DNA from: Poa pratensis
Lineage: Eukaryota; Streptophyta; Magnoliopsida; Poales; Poaceae
Assembly: GCA_947311845.1 (NCBI GenBank)
Contig: CAMZMU010000111.1
Coordinates: 23,473,023-23,537,022 of the forward strand
Direction of reading: 5' to 3'
Length of the DNA stretch: 64,000 bases
Position numbers and translations under genes: made by a program. Shown piece by piece: positions 23,111-35,064 of this stretch. Numbering within the stretch: the first letter of the stretch is position 1; the number at the start of each line of letters is the position of its first letter. Under the pieces are notes generated by a model. It was not told the DNA's origin, searched no databases, and was given only the letters and a program-made list of their open reading frames with translations.

Positions 23111-26100
23111 GGCGGCCTCCGCGACGGAGGGTCGCCAGGATCAATGAATTGCCTCAGTTTCAACTGTCGTGGCGTGGGGGCGACGCGACAGTGAAGGAAA
23201 TCCGCGATCTTGCGCGGGAACATGCCCCTGAGGTGTTATGCCTCCAAGAGACCCAATTATCGAAGAAGAGGGTAGAAGGTCTAGCAGGCTCTCTAGGTTT
23301 TGATTATGCTTTTGCTGTAAGCAGCTCGGGCCGCAGTGGTGGCTTGGGTTTATTTTGGAAGAATGAATAAACGTAGAGATTTTACCTTACTCTCAGTATC
23401 ACATAGATGCCATTGTCTCCCCGGGGATGGAACCGTGGCGCTTATCGTGTGTGTATGGAGAGGCACAATTCAGTGAACGATACAAAACGTGGGATTTGCT
23501 GAAATTCATAAAATCTTCGTATCCGCATCCGTGGTTGTGCATTGGAGATTTTAATGAGGTACTCCGTAGGGAGGAACACGACGGCGTGCAGGAGTGCAGC
23601 AATGCTCAGATTGCAGCTTTTCGTGAGAGTGGATGTCTGTGGTCTGGCTGACCTTGGCTTCACTGGAATAAATTGGACCTTCGAAAAGAAGGTTGCAGGG
23701 GGCACATTCTGCCGAGTTCGGCTCGACAGAGCGCTTGCATCCCCGGCTTGGACCGCGCGCTACCCCTGGCTGAGGTCCGTCATCTATCGTCGGCTGCAAC
23801 GTCTGATCATATTCCCATTTTACTGAAGATGGAGCCCTCCTCGGCCTCAGACCGTAGGAAAAGACCACTGTTTCGATATGAGACTATGTGGGAATCTCAC
23901 GATGAGTTTAAACCAATGCTTGATCAAACTTGGAGGCAAGCTGCTACAAGCCACACTATGCAAGGGTTACAGGAGAAATTGACATCCATCTCCGAGTCCT
24001 TAACAACATGGAATTCAACCACGTTCGGCCATGTTCGCAAGGAAATACGATAGCTCAAGAGGGAGCTGGAAAATCATAGAGCTGCTCCCCTCCGCGTTGG
24101 CCCATCTTGTGAGGAACTGAAAGTTGCCACCCGGCTAGTCGAATTGCAACACAGAGAGGAGCAGATGTGGCGTCAGCGCTCGCGAGTCCAATGGCTCTCT
24201 GAAGGGGACAGGAACACCCATTTTTTCCATCAAAGGGCAAGTAGGAGAAAGAAGAAAAATAAAATCGTCAGATTAACTCATCCTGATGGAACTGTTACCG
24301 AAGACCAACGTGAGCTGCAGCAGATGTCTCGGGATTTTTACACTGATCTGTATAGGTCTGAAGGAACGAGTGGAATGAATGAGGTGCTAGCTTCGGTGTC
24401 GGTCACTGTTACGGCTGAGATGAACGCCTCCTTGATAGCCCCATTCAAAGAGCAGGAAGTGAAGACTGCTCTCTTTCAAATGTACCCGACAAAGGCTCCA
24501 GGTCCAGATGGTTTCCCGGCACACTTCTTCCAGCGGCATTGGGATATTTGCGGGGAGGAAGTTACTCAGTCGGTGCTCAAGATCTTGCGGGGGGAAGAAA
24601 GCCCGGAAGGTATCAACAAAACATTTATTGTTCTTATCCCTAAGGTGGCTCAGCCGGAGGAGCTAGGCAAGTTTCGGCCAATTAGCCTTTGCAATGTCAT
24701 ATACAAAATTGCCTCTAAGGTTCTTGCCAATAGGTTAAAAATTATCCTCCCAAAGATTATTTCGGAGGAGCAATCTGCATTTGTTCCAGGGAGACTAATT
24801 ACAGACAATATCATTACTGCGTATGAGTGTCTGCATTTTATGAAAAGAAATGGAGCAAAGAAGCACCAACATTGTGCTCTGAAACTTGACATGCGTAAAG
24901 CTTATGATCGTGTGGAATGGAACTATCTACAAGCCATTATGCAGCGCATGGGTTTTCATGACCATTGGATACAGCTCATTATGCAGATGATATCTTCGGT
25001 GTCCTTTTCGGTCCTATTCAACGGAACACCGTTGGAGGAATTTCGCCCCTCGAGAGGAATTCGACAGGGTGACCCTATATCCCCATACTTGTTCTTGATA
25101 GCAGCAGAGGGCCTTTCAGGCCTCTTAAAACAAAGTCGTCAGTCATCGCATCTTACAGGAGTCCAGGTGGCGCCGTCTGCTCCGGCAGTTAACCACCTTC
25201 TCTTTGCGGATGACAGCCTGCTGTTTGTCAAAGCAAGTGAAGCGGGAGCAAATGATGTGAAAGCTCTACTGGATAAATATTGTGCTGCATCAGGCCAAAG
25301 AGTGAATTTGGATAAATCTTCTGTGTTTTTTAGCAAAGGGTGCCCTGTTGCTATTAGACAAGCGGTCAAGGATACTCTTCAGGTACCGAATGAGACTTTA
25401 AATGAAAATACTTGGGTATGCCATCGGACATAGGCCGATCCTTGAATGGCGCATTCAAGTATTTGCGTGACAGAGTGTGGAAGCGAGTTCAGGGCTGGAT
25501 GGAGCAATTGCTCTCAGCTGGAGGAAAAGATGTTTTAATTAAGTCGGTAGCTCAAGCTATACCGACTTTTTCAATGTCCTGTTTCAAGCTCCCAAAAGGC
25601 CTCTGTAAGCATATCAATTCCTTAATCCGTAACTTCTGGTGGGGGAGCAAGAAGGGTAAAAGGAGGACACATTGGGTCTCCTGGGAAGTTATGTGCTCAC
25701 CAAAAGCTGACGGAGGTATGGGGTTTAGAGATATTGAGCTCTTCAACTTAGCCTTACTTGCACGACAAGCTTGGCGACTATTGCAGCAGCCCAGTCTTTA
25801 AGTGCAAGAATTTTGAAAGCGGTATATTTTCCTTCAAGTGATCTCCTAGATGCTCAGCTCGGCTCTCACCCTTCTCAAGTGTGGAGGGCTTTATTTGAAG
25901 GAAAAGAGACGATGAAGCAAGGTTTAATCCGGAGAATAGGTTCAGGAGAAACCACCCATGCATGGAATCAGAACGGATCCCGAGAGACCACATGCTTCGG
26001 CCAATAGCATGCATTAAGGATGAGGCTCCTGAAATGGTGAAAGCTTTTATCAATCCAGACTCGGTCACCTGGAATGTTGAGGCTTTGAATAAGTTTTTCC

Positions 26101-27296
26101 TTCCCATGGATGTGGAGTACATATGCAAAATCCATTAAGTACACGAAGGCAAACAGACTTGTGGGCGTGGCACTATGATAGGACTGGAATTCTCTCTGTC
26201 CGGTCTGTATATCGTATGCTCGTTAGAACAAGGAAGAGACGAGTGGATTGGATGGAGCATCGTCCAGCTTCGTTAAACTCGGTTAGAGAGGAGAAACACT
26301 GGACTAAATTATGGAAGATGTAGGTCCCCTCCAAGCTGCGGGTGTTCATGTGGAGGTTGGCACATCAGTCTCTCCCAACAGGAGATGTTAGGCATCACCG
26401 TCACATGGCGGAGACCAGCAGCTGTTCAGTTTGCGGTGCAGAGGACTCATGGAGACATTCTCTAATCACCTGCAATATTTCCCAGTGCGTGTGGGCATTG
26501 GTTGATGAGGATATTACTCAGCACATGAGATTAACTGAAGAACCGTTGGCTAAACAATGGTTGCTTTCAATGATGGAGTCCCTAAAGCAGTCTGAGTTCA
26601 CGGAGATGATCGTCACGTTGTGGGCAATCTGGTATGCTCGACGGAGACTGATCCACGATGGCGAACAACAAAGTCCCTTATCTACGTTCCTGTTCGTCAG
26701 ACGGTTCCTTGATGATCTGGCTCTCACGCCTAAACCTGCTGCTGTGCCTCATAAGCAGGTGAGAGCAGCGACAACGAGATGGATTCCACCGCCGTCTCTT
26801 AGTTGCAAGATCAATGTTGACGCTGCAACGTCGAAGACGGGAGTAGCCGGCGCAATATCAGCTGTCTGCCGCAATGAAACGGGTGAGTTCATGGGAGCTT
26901 CTACCCTAACTGTGACAAGTGGTCTGAGCCCTGCAACGCTAGAGGCTATGGCGTGCCGTGAAGCTTTGGCCCTAGCACAAGATCTTAATATCCATCGGCT
27001 ATGTGTAGCATCAGACTGCCTGGAGATGATCAACAACTTGAAACGCCCGTATATGGGAGAGTATGGCATGGTTGTGTCCGAGATCCTGGCTACAACTTCA
27101 TGTTTTGAGTTAGTTGAGTTTAGACACGAGAACCGGAGCTCGAATGGTGAAGCTCATCGGCTTGCTCGTAGTAGTATCAGTGAAGGTTTTGGACGCCGCT
27201 TGTGGCTCCTCACCCCCCTGATGGTCTCTGTATCCCGGTAAAGTTGCATAATAATCAATAAAGTGGGCTGGTAATCTCAAAAAAAAAAAAAAATAC
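23111..27296 (+). mobile_element. Near full-length L1-type LINE with RNase H
   Basis: The element runs from GGCGGCCTCCGCGAC to a poly(A) at about 27279-27293, after AATCAATAAAG. The repeat AGCATAGTT (23102-23110, 27297-27305) is the target duplication. Length is 4.2 kb. Only an ORF2-type protein is present; an ORF1 (gag-like) was not found, so the 5' end is probably truncated. Confidence 0.9.
23144..27241 (+). pseudogene. LINE ORF2: endonuclease, reverse transcriptase, zf-RVT, RNase H
   Basis: Domains in order: an APE-type endonuclease (MNCLSFNCRGVG, VLCLQETQLSKK, CIGDFNEVL, SDHIPILL), a linker (GDRNTHFFHQRAS), reverse transcriptase in the long frame 24144-25433 (APGPDGFPAHFF, FRPISLCNVIYKI, SAFVPGRLITDN, LDMRKAYDRVEW, RGIRQGDPISPYLF, LLFADDSLLF), a YLGMPS stretch, zf-RVT (KLRVFMWRLAHQSLPTG, CSVCGAEDSWRHSLITC) and a C-terminal RNase H (CKINVDAATSK, LEAMACREALALA, CVASDCLEM, NGEAHRLAR). 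The RNase H shows D-E-D acidic positions of the RVT_3 type seen in a branch of plant L1 elements. About eight lesions break it: mainly 1-bp deletions (near 23178, 23365, 23768, 25400, 25797 and 25972) and two CAG/AAG-to-TAG stops (24051 and 26321). Confidence 0.88.
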
Positions 27297-27313
27297 AGCA
27301 TAGTTCCGCGTCG

Positions 27314-27719
27314 AGGACCACGCAGTGGCGTGGTGGCTCACCAGCCCACCCGAGTTCGACTCCTGCGGGAGTTTTTCCGGGTGTCTCACCTGCGCGCACT
27401 GTTCACGTGAACAGTGTTCGCGCTGTAGCAAATTTGTGGAGTCCCTTCGGGGGACTGAGCCCTTAATCAGTCTGCCCCAGTTCCAGCTTCTGGGCCGATT
27501 CCACCGTGGTTAAGTCAGTGGTATTGTGGTGTGCCCACCACCGCAGGGATTTCCCAGTAGGTAAAGGCTCACGGGGCTCAGAAGCTTAGTATAGTCTGGT
27601 TAGGTCTACCTTGCGCACAGGTGGCGTGCGTGTGGTGTTGAGTGTGTGTGGAGTGAGTTGTGCGTGAGTTCAGATATTACAGCTGTACTGTAAAAGACCA
27701 GGAATTCTCAAAAAAAAAA
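27314..27719 (+). mobile_element. tRNA-derived SINE
   Basis: A 406-bp unit with a Pol III A-box-like CAGTGGCGTGGTGG and B-box GAGTTCGACTCC within the first 60 bp, a long body, and a short A-tail. A perfect 17-bp duplication AGCATAGTTCCGCGTCG flanks it (27297-27313, 27720-27736). Its left duplication overlaps the right duplication of the upstream LINE. Confidence 0.85.
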
Positions 27720-27805
27720 AGCATAGTTCCGCGTCGCTCATTGTTCTCCAACTTAAGCATCGTATCATACGATCGCCCATATGTACCTTAACTTAATTCT
27801 TATTA

Positions 27806-27928
27806 CCCCTCCGTCCATAAAAGGATGTCTCAAACTAGCCAAAATTTGCAAGTATCTACACACTAAATTATGTCTAGATATATATAAATTTGGGATAGGT
27901 TGAGACATCCTTTTGCGGATGGAGGCAG
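27806..27928. mobile_element. Stowaway-type MITE
   Basis: CCCCTCCGTCCATAAAAGG and a complementary right end with GGATGGAGGCAG, TA at 27804-27805 and 27929-27930. Same family as 14530-14653. Confidence 0.88.
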
Positions 27929-27930
27929 TA

Positions 27931-28570
27931 GTATATATAATACTATAATGGAAGGAGAACATGTGCAATGCCTCAAAACAAGTCCAAGGGATCCCCAAAA
28001 GAATACCCCCTATCTCTCGTCATTATTAGAATAATGTTACGTTGATAATGTAAACCCAACAACATTATGAGCCTAGAGATGCGATTTCCATGCCAAAACT
28101 AATTAGGTATGCACCAAATGGCATGATTACTTGACGAAATCCAACAACGTTCTATGCCTACAAGTGAGACTTCTATACCAATTTTTTTTTCTTTTTTTGA
28201 ATTTACTTCTATACCAAAATTGATAAGGAATGCACCAAAATGACATGATTATTTGCCGAAACACCATTGCCGGCAGCAACACCACCATCATCACCACCAC
28301 CATGGGGCCCGGCTCCGTTCCTGCCCCGCGGTTGGACGACGTGGTTTCCCATACGCTTTCGTTTCTGGCCGACGTCGGCCGGAATTGGCGCGATGACAAG
28401 GAAGCCACCACGGGAAGCGCGGAAGGTCGAGGCGGCGGCCGTGGGGCCAGGAGGCTATGAACCCGACGGGCGGGAGATGCGTCTGGTCCATTGCGGCAAA
28501 TTGGTGGCGCGGCGGCACGAGCAGGCTCTCCGCCGGGGAGATCAGGCGGGAAGGGCGTAGCTGAAGTTAC
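27931..28570. other. Intergenic, no supported gene
   Basis: Two imperfect copies of a segment containing TATGCACCAAATGGCATGATTA occur at about 28,108 and 28,228. A GC-rich island at 28,265-28,560 has overlapping open frames on both strands, with no recognised domain. Confidence 0.4.
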
Positions 28571-29003
28571 AACTCCCTCTTTCTCGCGCCACAAATGGGG
28601 GACCAGGAAAATTGGCCACGGGAACTGAATATATAAAAAACTCGGGGGGAATTATCCCACTCCCCTGATTTTTTCCGGCCCGGCCCTTTTTGTCGTATCT
28701 AGTCAGGCCGTTTGGTCGCCCCTAATCCGAAAAAATAGTTATTTCCCGGGTCAGGGCTTATCAGGGATCTGCTAGATATGCTCTTTTACAGCTCCCTCTT
28801 TCTCGCACCACAAATGGGTGACCAGGAAAATTGGCTGCGGAAACTGAATATATAAAAACTCGGAGGGAAATATCTCGCTCCCCTGATTTTTTTTCGGCCC
28901 GACCCTTTTTGCCGTATCTAGTCGGGCCGTTTGTTCGCCCGGATCCGGAAAAAAACTGTTATTTATAGGGTCAGGCTTATCTGGGATCTGCTACATATGC
29001 TAT
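28571..29003. repeat. 219-bp tandem duplication upstream of copy D
   Basis: The block starting CTCCCTCTTTCTCGC at about 28,573 is repeated from about 28,792, with roughly 88-90% identity judged by eye. Each unit contains GACCAGGAAAATTGG and CCGTATCTAGT. The second unit ends where similarity to the copy C promoter region begins. Confidence 0.82.
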
Positions 29004-29297
29004 TATCTGTAATCATCTTTTTAGAAAACACTTGGATCGATTTTATTTTTTGAGACAACTTGGATCGAATTATCTTTTTTCTTTTTTTTGAGAACAACTT
29101 GGATCGAATTATCTGCTAATCTCTTGTCTGATAGTCAATGTGGGCTAAGTGGGCTTGTACTGTTAGATTGGGCGGGACTTGCATTTTATTTTCTACTTTA
29201 CCCAGCACGATCCCATTTCTCGTTCTCTGTGAGAAAAAAGAACACCCCACTCCACTCAATCCCTTCCTCTGCGCTGCCCTTCCCCCAACTCACCAAA

Positions 29298-30413
29298 ATG
29301 GAAGCCGACGCGGCGGCGGCGGCCGCCGCCGTATCCAAGGTGTTCGGCGACGACGACCTTCTCGCCGAGATCCTCCTTCGCGTCGGCTTCCCCACCACCC
29401 TCGTCCGAGCCGCCGCCGTCTGCAAGCGGTGGCTGCACCACGCCTCCGACAAGGCCTTCCTCCGCCGGTTCCGCAAGCTCAACCCGCCTCGGCTCCTCGG
29501 CTTCTACGTCGAAGGACAAGAGTCTCCACGCTTCGTGCCTGTGCTTCCTCAGCCCCCCGAGCTAGCCGCCGCCGTCCGCATCGCCTGGGGCTACAGCTTC
29601 AGCGCAGGCACCGACAGAGTACTGCCCCTGGACTGCCGGAACGGCACCGTATTCACCGTACCGCGCAGCAGCAGGAGCGGATTCAGAGTCAGTCTTGGGT
29701 TGCACAGCCCGCTTTGCCCTGAGAGAGCCATGGCCATCGACCCACCACTCTCACTCTTCCAGCAGCAGCGGTACCACAATACAGATGACTTTCGAATCCT
29801 CTCCAAAGAAGAAAAAGATGGCGGCTTATCTTACTTTTATGTGCTGAGGGAGAACCCCAGACATGGGGATATAACATCACCAGCAAATTTTAGGGCGCAC
29901 GTATGTATGTTGAAAGATGGAGTCTGGTGTATGCATACCTCGGCCACGACACAACTCCCTCATTGGCACGCCGGATTTCGAGCTCTGCGGGTCGACAATA
30001 AAATCTACATGAGGGCTACCTTGATAAACATTACTGTCTTGGATTTGGCGACATCAAGTTTTTCCACAGTTCAGCTGCCACAAGGAGTGACAGACTTCAT
30101 GTTATCACGTGCTGATGATGCCTCCAGTGTATATCTCGTCGGGCTGAAAAAACATCAACTTGGCATATGGCTCCACAAGGAGGACAGCTGGTCGATTGTG
30201 GATACCATTTGTTTCCGTGAGATGTGGGTAAATCTGATGGCTTCAGATTGCAGGTTTAAAGATACGCCTACTTCTCATCTTTGGATAAACCACGTGGGGG
30301 ACAACGCTGAGTTTGTGCTCTTGCAAAAGGGTCGATTTGTGCTCTATCTGGATATCAGGTGCAGGACACTGCGTACATTGTACGAGATGTCACAAGATTA
30401 CCCAGTGGTATAA
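29298..30413 (+). CDS. F-box family protein, copy D (371 aa, C-terminus cut short)
   Basis: The best preserved copy: one uninterrupted frame. The ATG at 29298 was chosen by alignment with copies B and C; the frame is open a further 70 codons upstream, but that stretch is the promoter/leader shared with C. F-box at residues about 16-60 (DDDLLAEILLRVGFPTTLV, VCKRWLHHASD), then an F-box-associated region with LNPPRLLGFYVEG, LDCRNGTVFTV, LGLHSPLCPERAMAID, DGVWCMHTSATTQLPHW, ITVLDLATSSFSTVQLP, WSIVDTICFREMW and NHVGDNAEFVLLQKGRFVLY. Such proteins act as substrate receptors in SCF E3 ligases, in nucleus or cytoplasm. A TAA at 30411 cuts the frame; the conserved tail (PFMMIWPPTFPALKCDPT) still reads in phase behind it up to a donor after 30481. 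The site of a terminal exon (32165) lacks the basic tail of copies A and B. It may be functional in shortened form. Confidence 0.8.
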   Translation: MEADAAAAAAAVSKVFGDDDLLAEILLRVGFPTTLVRAAAVCKRWLHHASDKAFLRRFRKLNPPRLLGFYVEGQESPRFVPVLPQPPELAAAVRIAWGYSFSAGTDRVLPLDCRNGTVFTVPRSSRSGFRVSLGLHSPLCPERAMAIDPPLSLFQQQRYHNTDDFRILSKEEKDGGLSYFYVLRENPRHGDITSPANFRAHVCMLKDGVWCMHTSATTQLPHWHAGFRALRVDNKIYMRATLINITVLDLATSSFSTVQLPQGVTDFMLSRADDASSVYLVGLKKHQLGIWLHKEDSWSIVDTICFREMWVNLMASDCRFKDTPTSHLWINHVGDNAEFVLLQKGRFVLYLDIRCRTLRTLYEMSQDYPVV

Positions 30414-30725
30414 ATTAGTATACAACCTTTTATGATGATCTGGCCTCCCACATTCCCTGCCCTAAAGTGTGATCCTACCAGGTTCGACTTTGGCCTTTAG
30501 TTAATCTGCGTCGTCCATCACACTGTTTGATATATTGCTGTAGAATTATGTTAGGTATATAATTGATTTTTTGCACCATTGTGACATATTTGTCAACTGG
30601 CATTTTAGAATGCTTGTGTTAATGTTTTATTATAAACACTTCTGTAGTGTGGTTACAATGTTTGGTGTTAAGAGGGGGACACACACACACTTCTATGTTA
30701 AGTGTGTGGCACGAAAGGTTAGGGT

Positions 30726-31573
30726 GAGAAAATTGCATCTCAAGTGTACCTTCTTGTTGTCAAAATTATGGACTTATTACAAAATTGCATTACATAGTGT
30801 AAATGGTTGTCGATGTAGTTTGTTAGACATATACTTACATTTCAAGTTATGGCATATTACTCCATGGAAATTTTGGTAAAGCTTGTATTTGTACCAGACA
30901 ACATGCTTTTCTGAACCTGTTCTGCCCCATATATAGTCTAATAAAGTAATAATAGCGGCATTTATACTGGTACTAAGAGATGACTTGTTTGGTGTTTTAG
31001 GATGGGCAGTTCATTCTTTTTTATCACCTTTTTTTTTAATTTTCAGGCATTCGTAAGTAAAAACTAAAATTGGATGTTCAAAAGTATAAAAATAGTGTTT
31101 TCAAAACAATGATGTATAACAGAAGTAACAGTATGGACTCCTGATTTGTGAGAAAATTGCATTTCAAGTATACCTTCTCGTTGTCAAAATTATGGACTCC
31201 TGACTTGTTACAAAATTGCATTACATAATATAGATGGTTGTCGATGTAGTTTGCTAGACATATACTGACATTTGAAGTTATGGCATATTACTCCATGGAA
31301 TGGTTATTTGTTAAAGCTTGTATAGTTGCATTTGCACCAGACAGCATGCTTTTCTTAACCTATTCTCCCCCATATATAGTTTAACAATAGAAGCATTTAT
31401 ACTGGTACTGAGAGATGAATTGTTTGGTGTTTTAGGATGGGTAGTTCATTATTTTTTATCACCTTTTTTTTAATTTTCAGGCATTCGTAAGTGAAAACTA
31501 AAATTGGATGTTCAGAGGTATAAAAATGTTGTTTTCAAAACAATGATGTATAACGGAATTAACATTCCACATC
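30726..31573. repeat. 424-bp tandem duplication in the copy D intron
   Basis: The block beginning GAGAAAATTGCAT at 30726 recurs at 31150. The units are diverged by point changes and small indels, so the event is older than the 107-bp duplication in copy B. It makes the copy D intron about 1.7 kb against 1.1 kb in copy A. Confidence 0.82.
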
Positions 31574-33256
31574 TGTATGTGGAAGTGTGATGCTGCATAG
31601 TGGATCATACATCTCTTATGCATGATTCCTGAATCAGAAATATCATAGCGTAAGTTTTCATTGATATGACCAGTAGATATACAAGTTAACAATGGTAAGT
31701 TGTTCTTGTATGGAATTTGTCCTTCTCTGACCAGAGATTTGTTTTTTCTGGGTTTATCATGAAAATATGCATGTCCAGGATATGAAGGCATTTAAATTTT
31801 TTTGTAGAATATATATTGCTTTACATCCGAGTGCACGTAATGTTTGGCTATCATTTTACTAGCCACTTGTCTTGAATATTCATTTGAAATTTCAAATTTT
31901 GTATATCCCAATCCACTGTCATCCTTAATAAAAGCTTGTGATTGGTTTTAGCATGCTAATTGAATGACTCCAGACATTTTATGAAATTACACTTTATAGT
32001 GTCTATGGCTGTTGATTTTGTTCGGTAGAAATATGGTGACATGTCAGAATACGGCATATTACTTCATGGGATTGTTACTGTTGCAAAGCTTGTGTTGGCA
32101 CCAGACAACATGCTTCCTGAACTTTTTTCTTCCCATTATATAGTCTAATGATAACATTTTATAGTGTTTCTGAAGATGACTCGTTTGGTTGCTTTAGCTT
32201 TGTCATTTCATTCTTCTTTGATCACTGTTTTCTGAATTATCTCGTGTCCTTAAGTGCAAAGCTAAAAAGTTGATGATCATGGTTTTATTTCAGGAAGTTG
32301 ATACATTATGGAATGATTGTTCTATGTCTTTCTGTTGCTTAGTGGATCGTGTATCTCTCTTATGCAGATATATCATAGAATTTTTTTCCTTTCATGCGAC
32401 CAGTGGATATCACGATTTAATAATGAGTAATTTGCTTGCATGGAACTTGTCCTTCTATGATGAAGAATTGCTTTAATGGACTGCAAACTGTATAACGGGA
32501 ACATGCCTCTGCTAACCTACAGAGAAATTTATCGGGTGTCCTTGTTTAAATCACACATATTTCTCGTCTAGAGTTAGGTGTGACAAGCTATACATGCATG
32601 AAATATACCAAGGAAATTGATTTGGACTCTATTTCTTGTGCACCTCGTTGCTAGTACCTGGGTGCGCCCCTGCCTCTGCAAGATAGGAAGGCACTTAATT
32701 TGTATCCCTGTACGAACAAATGCAATACTTAACTACCGTTGTACTAGCAACTTGTACTTGTCATTCATTTTAAATTCTGAAAATTTTACCATCCTGAGCT
32801 GTGTTATGTTTTCCTTAAAACAGCAATGACATGTGAAGAAGGAATATAGTGTCTACTACATCGGTTACGGGCTACGGCGTGGCGATGGCATCATGAAAGA
32901 GCAGCCCTGAGCTGCATTTATCTAAAGTAGTTAATAGCATTTCGAACTGCACTTAGTATAACTTGTAATGGATTTATTAATTAGGAATTAGGGTGCTAGG
33001 TAACCAGAGCAGGTACTCCTATATATCCCGCATTATGGTTACTGTTTGACTAAATCTTTGTTTTGTGTGGTTGAGAATTTAAGACCTGTATGTTAAGTAG
33101 TTATCTCTGCTCATGACGTTGTCTTGTGGTTCTACTGCTGACCGACCCGCCTTTTACTTGTGCCCTTTGGAGCGGTATTTTCTTGTTCAGGATTGCAAAA
33201 ATCTGTTTTAGTTGGTCATGTGCAGGTCTAATTTAACAGTAATAAACCTTTTGTTG

Positions 33257-33788
33257 TAAGAAGCGGAGCGGTTTACATCTACCACGTTGACGATGGCAAG
33301 TCTCGGCGGCGTGACGCAGCGGGATCTAGGCGATGAGCGTATGATGATGGACTCGCGCAGGTTGGTGGAGCTGTCTGGCGTCGTGGAGATGCCGATGGCA
33401 GGCCTTGCAAGGTTTTCATGTTGATCGCTAATGAAGATGGGATAGCAGAAGATGGTGGCAGCGGCTTCTGTTGTGCGCATGCGGCGTGTGCTGACGATCG
33501 GCTGGACCGGTTTGTGCTTCCGGCATGCTGTCGGGCGGCCTGGTTGAAACCTCCGGATATAGATGATGTGCGTAGGTGCGTGAGGTCAGGGCATCGGCTC
33601 TGATTGTACCCATTTCATCAAGCTTCTAGGTGTAGCGAGTTTTCGCTTGGATGGTGGTTCTCTGGATGATCGATGTATTTCTTTGTAAAGCCTTGTGTTT
33701 ACCGTTTCTCCATATTAATAAAACTCGGCCGTGTGCATCCTTTGATGCTGCAGAGGCTGGGGAACACACCCTCCATTTCGAAAAAAAA
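33257..33788 (+). mobile_element. 5'-truncated LINE fragment
   Basis: A 532-bp insert ends in TATTAATAAAACTCGGCCG, then TTTCG and a poly(A) at 33780-33789, a typical 3' UTR of grass LINEs. A 19-bp duplication AGTAATAAACCTTTTGTTG flanks it (33238-33256, 33789-33807). The flanks after copies A-C give the empty site. Confidence 0.88.
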
Positions 33789-33889
33789 AGTAATAAACCT
33801 TTTGTTGAGATCACAATGCATGCAAGGCTGCGGTAGAGAGGCCTCTAAGGCAGATATTCTAGAACTGGCATGTCTGCTGATCATCAGAG

Positions 33890-34345
33890 GTAAGGAGCTG
33901 ACCACACTATTATGTTGTCATAACCCTCTCTCTCATTTAATTATTACTTGTCATGTTAGATATTTTTATCTACATGGTATGGATGTTACTAGCTTTGTTA
34001 CTTACACTATGGATAGTCTAAGCCTTTCATCATTTCTTTCTCTCTAGCGAAGGCAACAATCTGAACCCCTATCTTTAAACCCTAAGTTATTTCTTGTTGA
34101 AGACTGCAGACCGTGGCTTGCCACATCAGCCCTGAGTCTAACTCATCATGCTGTGGACCTTGGTTTAGGGCTGGCCATGGCCGAGAGAGGATAGCGGGAG
34201 AAGAAAGTTGTAAGAGAGGGGTATGGTGGGGCCCACCACCTCTTATATTGCACGCCCGTGTTTGGAGTGAGCTTTCTTGCTTAGTACTCTCTCCGTTCTA
34301 AACTATACTATAGATACATCCACATTTGGCAAATAGCAAGTCACT
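33890..34345. other. Spacer between the F-box and IBH1-like clusters
   Basis: No gene recognised. A half-MITE (GTACTCTCTCCGTTCTAAAC, 34289-34308) runs directly into the next MITE. Confidence 0.4.
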
Positions 34346-34347
34346 TA

Positions 34348-34477
34348 CTCCCTCCGTATAAAAATATAATATCTAGACATGTTTTAGTGCAAGATTCACA
34401 TGAACCTTGCATTAAGACATATCTAGATACATGTATGCAAAAAAAGATAGAAAGTCTTATATTTTTTTACGAGTTAG
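34348..34477. mobile_element. Stowaway-type MITE, decayed right end
   Basis: Left end CTCCCTCCGTATAAAAATAT after TA (34346-34347). The right half is complementary (TCTTATATTTTTTTACGAG) but the terminal bases are eroded. Confidence 0.65.
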
Positions 34478-35064
34478 TAACATGGTTCAATTTTAATTGA
34501 AGGAAAGCTCGGTTTTCATCCATAGACTCTCTAGGAAATTCAGTTTATAACCCTCGCGATAATCCATTATGTGATAGACTCCGGACAAACAAATCATGCG
34601 AACAACTGTGTGCAAGTCAAGCCCGGCCGACGCTGAAACTCCGTCGAACCATTCATGTATGTACCCTATATACACGACCATCACTCATGACATCCTGTGC
34701 AAGTGCACGTACGGACGTCAACACGTCGCTGGGCAGTCGTCGCGATGCGCCGAAGGTGGACGATGTAGCTTTGCCTCTCCCATGTGCACGCATGTGCACC
34801 GTCTCCTCCTCCTCAACGACCAACCAAGACTCAAGACTCACACACGAAATGCACCTTCGCCCTCTTGTGACGCACGATCGCCATATCTCCTCTCCCTTTC
34901 TCTCCAACTCACACCACCACAAATATATCTCCATCTATCACTTGTACATATACGTGTGCACTTCGGTTCATGCATGCCAAGTTCGTGATAACATCTGTCC
35001 TGCTCAGTTCCAAATCCAAATTCCCTAGCTAGGTTTCTAGCTAATATCGTCTCGGCCAATGGTC

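Noticed and set aside
28230..28560. Small GC-rich frames before F-box copy D
   Set aside because: Open on both strands and no recognised domain; too weak to call.
34596..35028. Frames in the upstream region of the decayed IBH1-like copy
   Set aside because: The same DNA aligns with the promoter of the intact paralogue, so it is non-coding upstream sequence.
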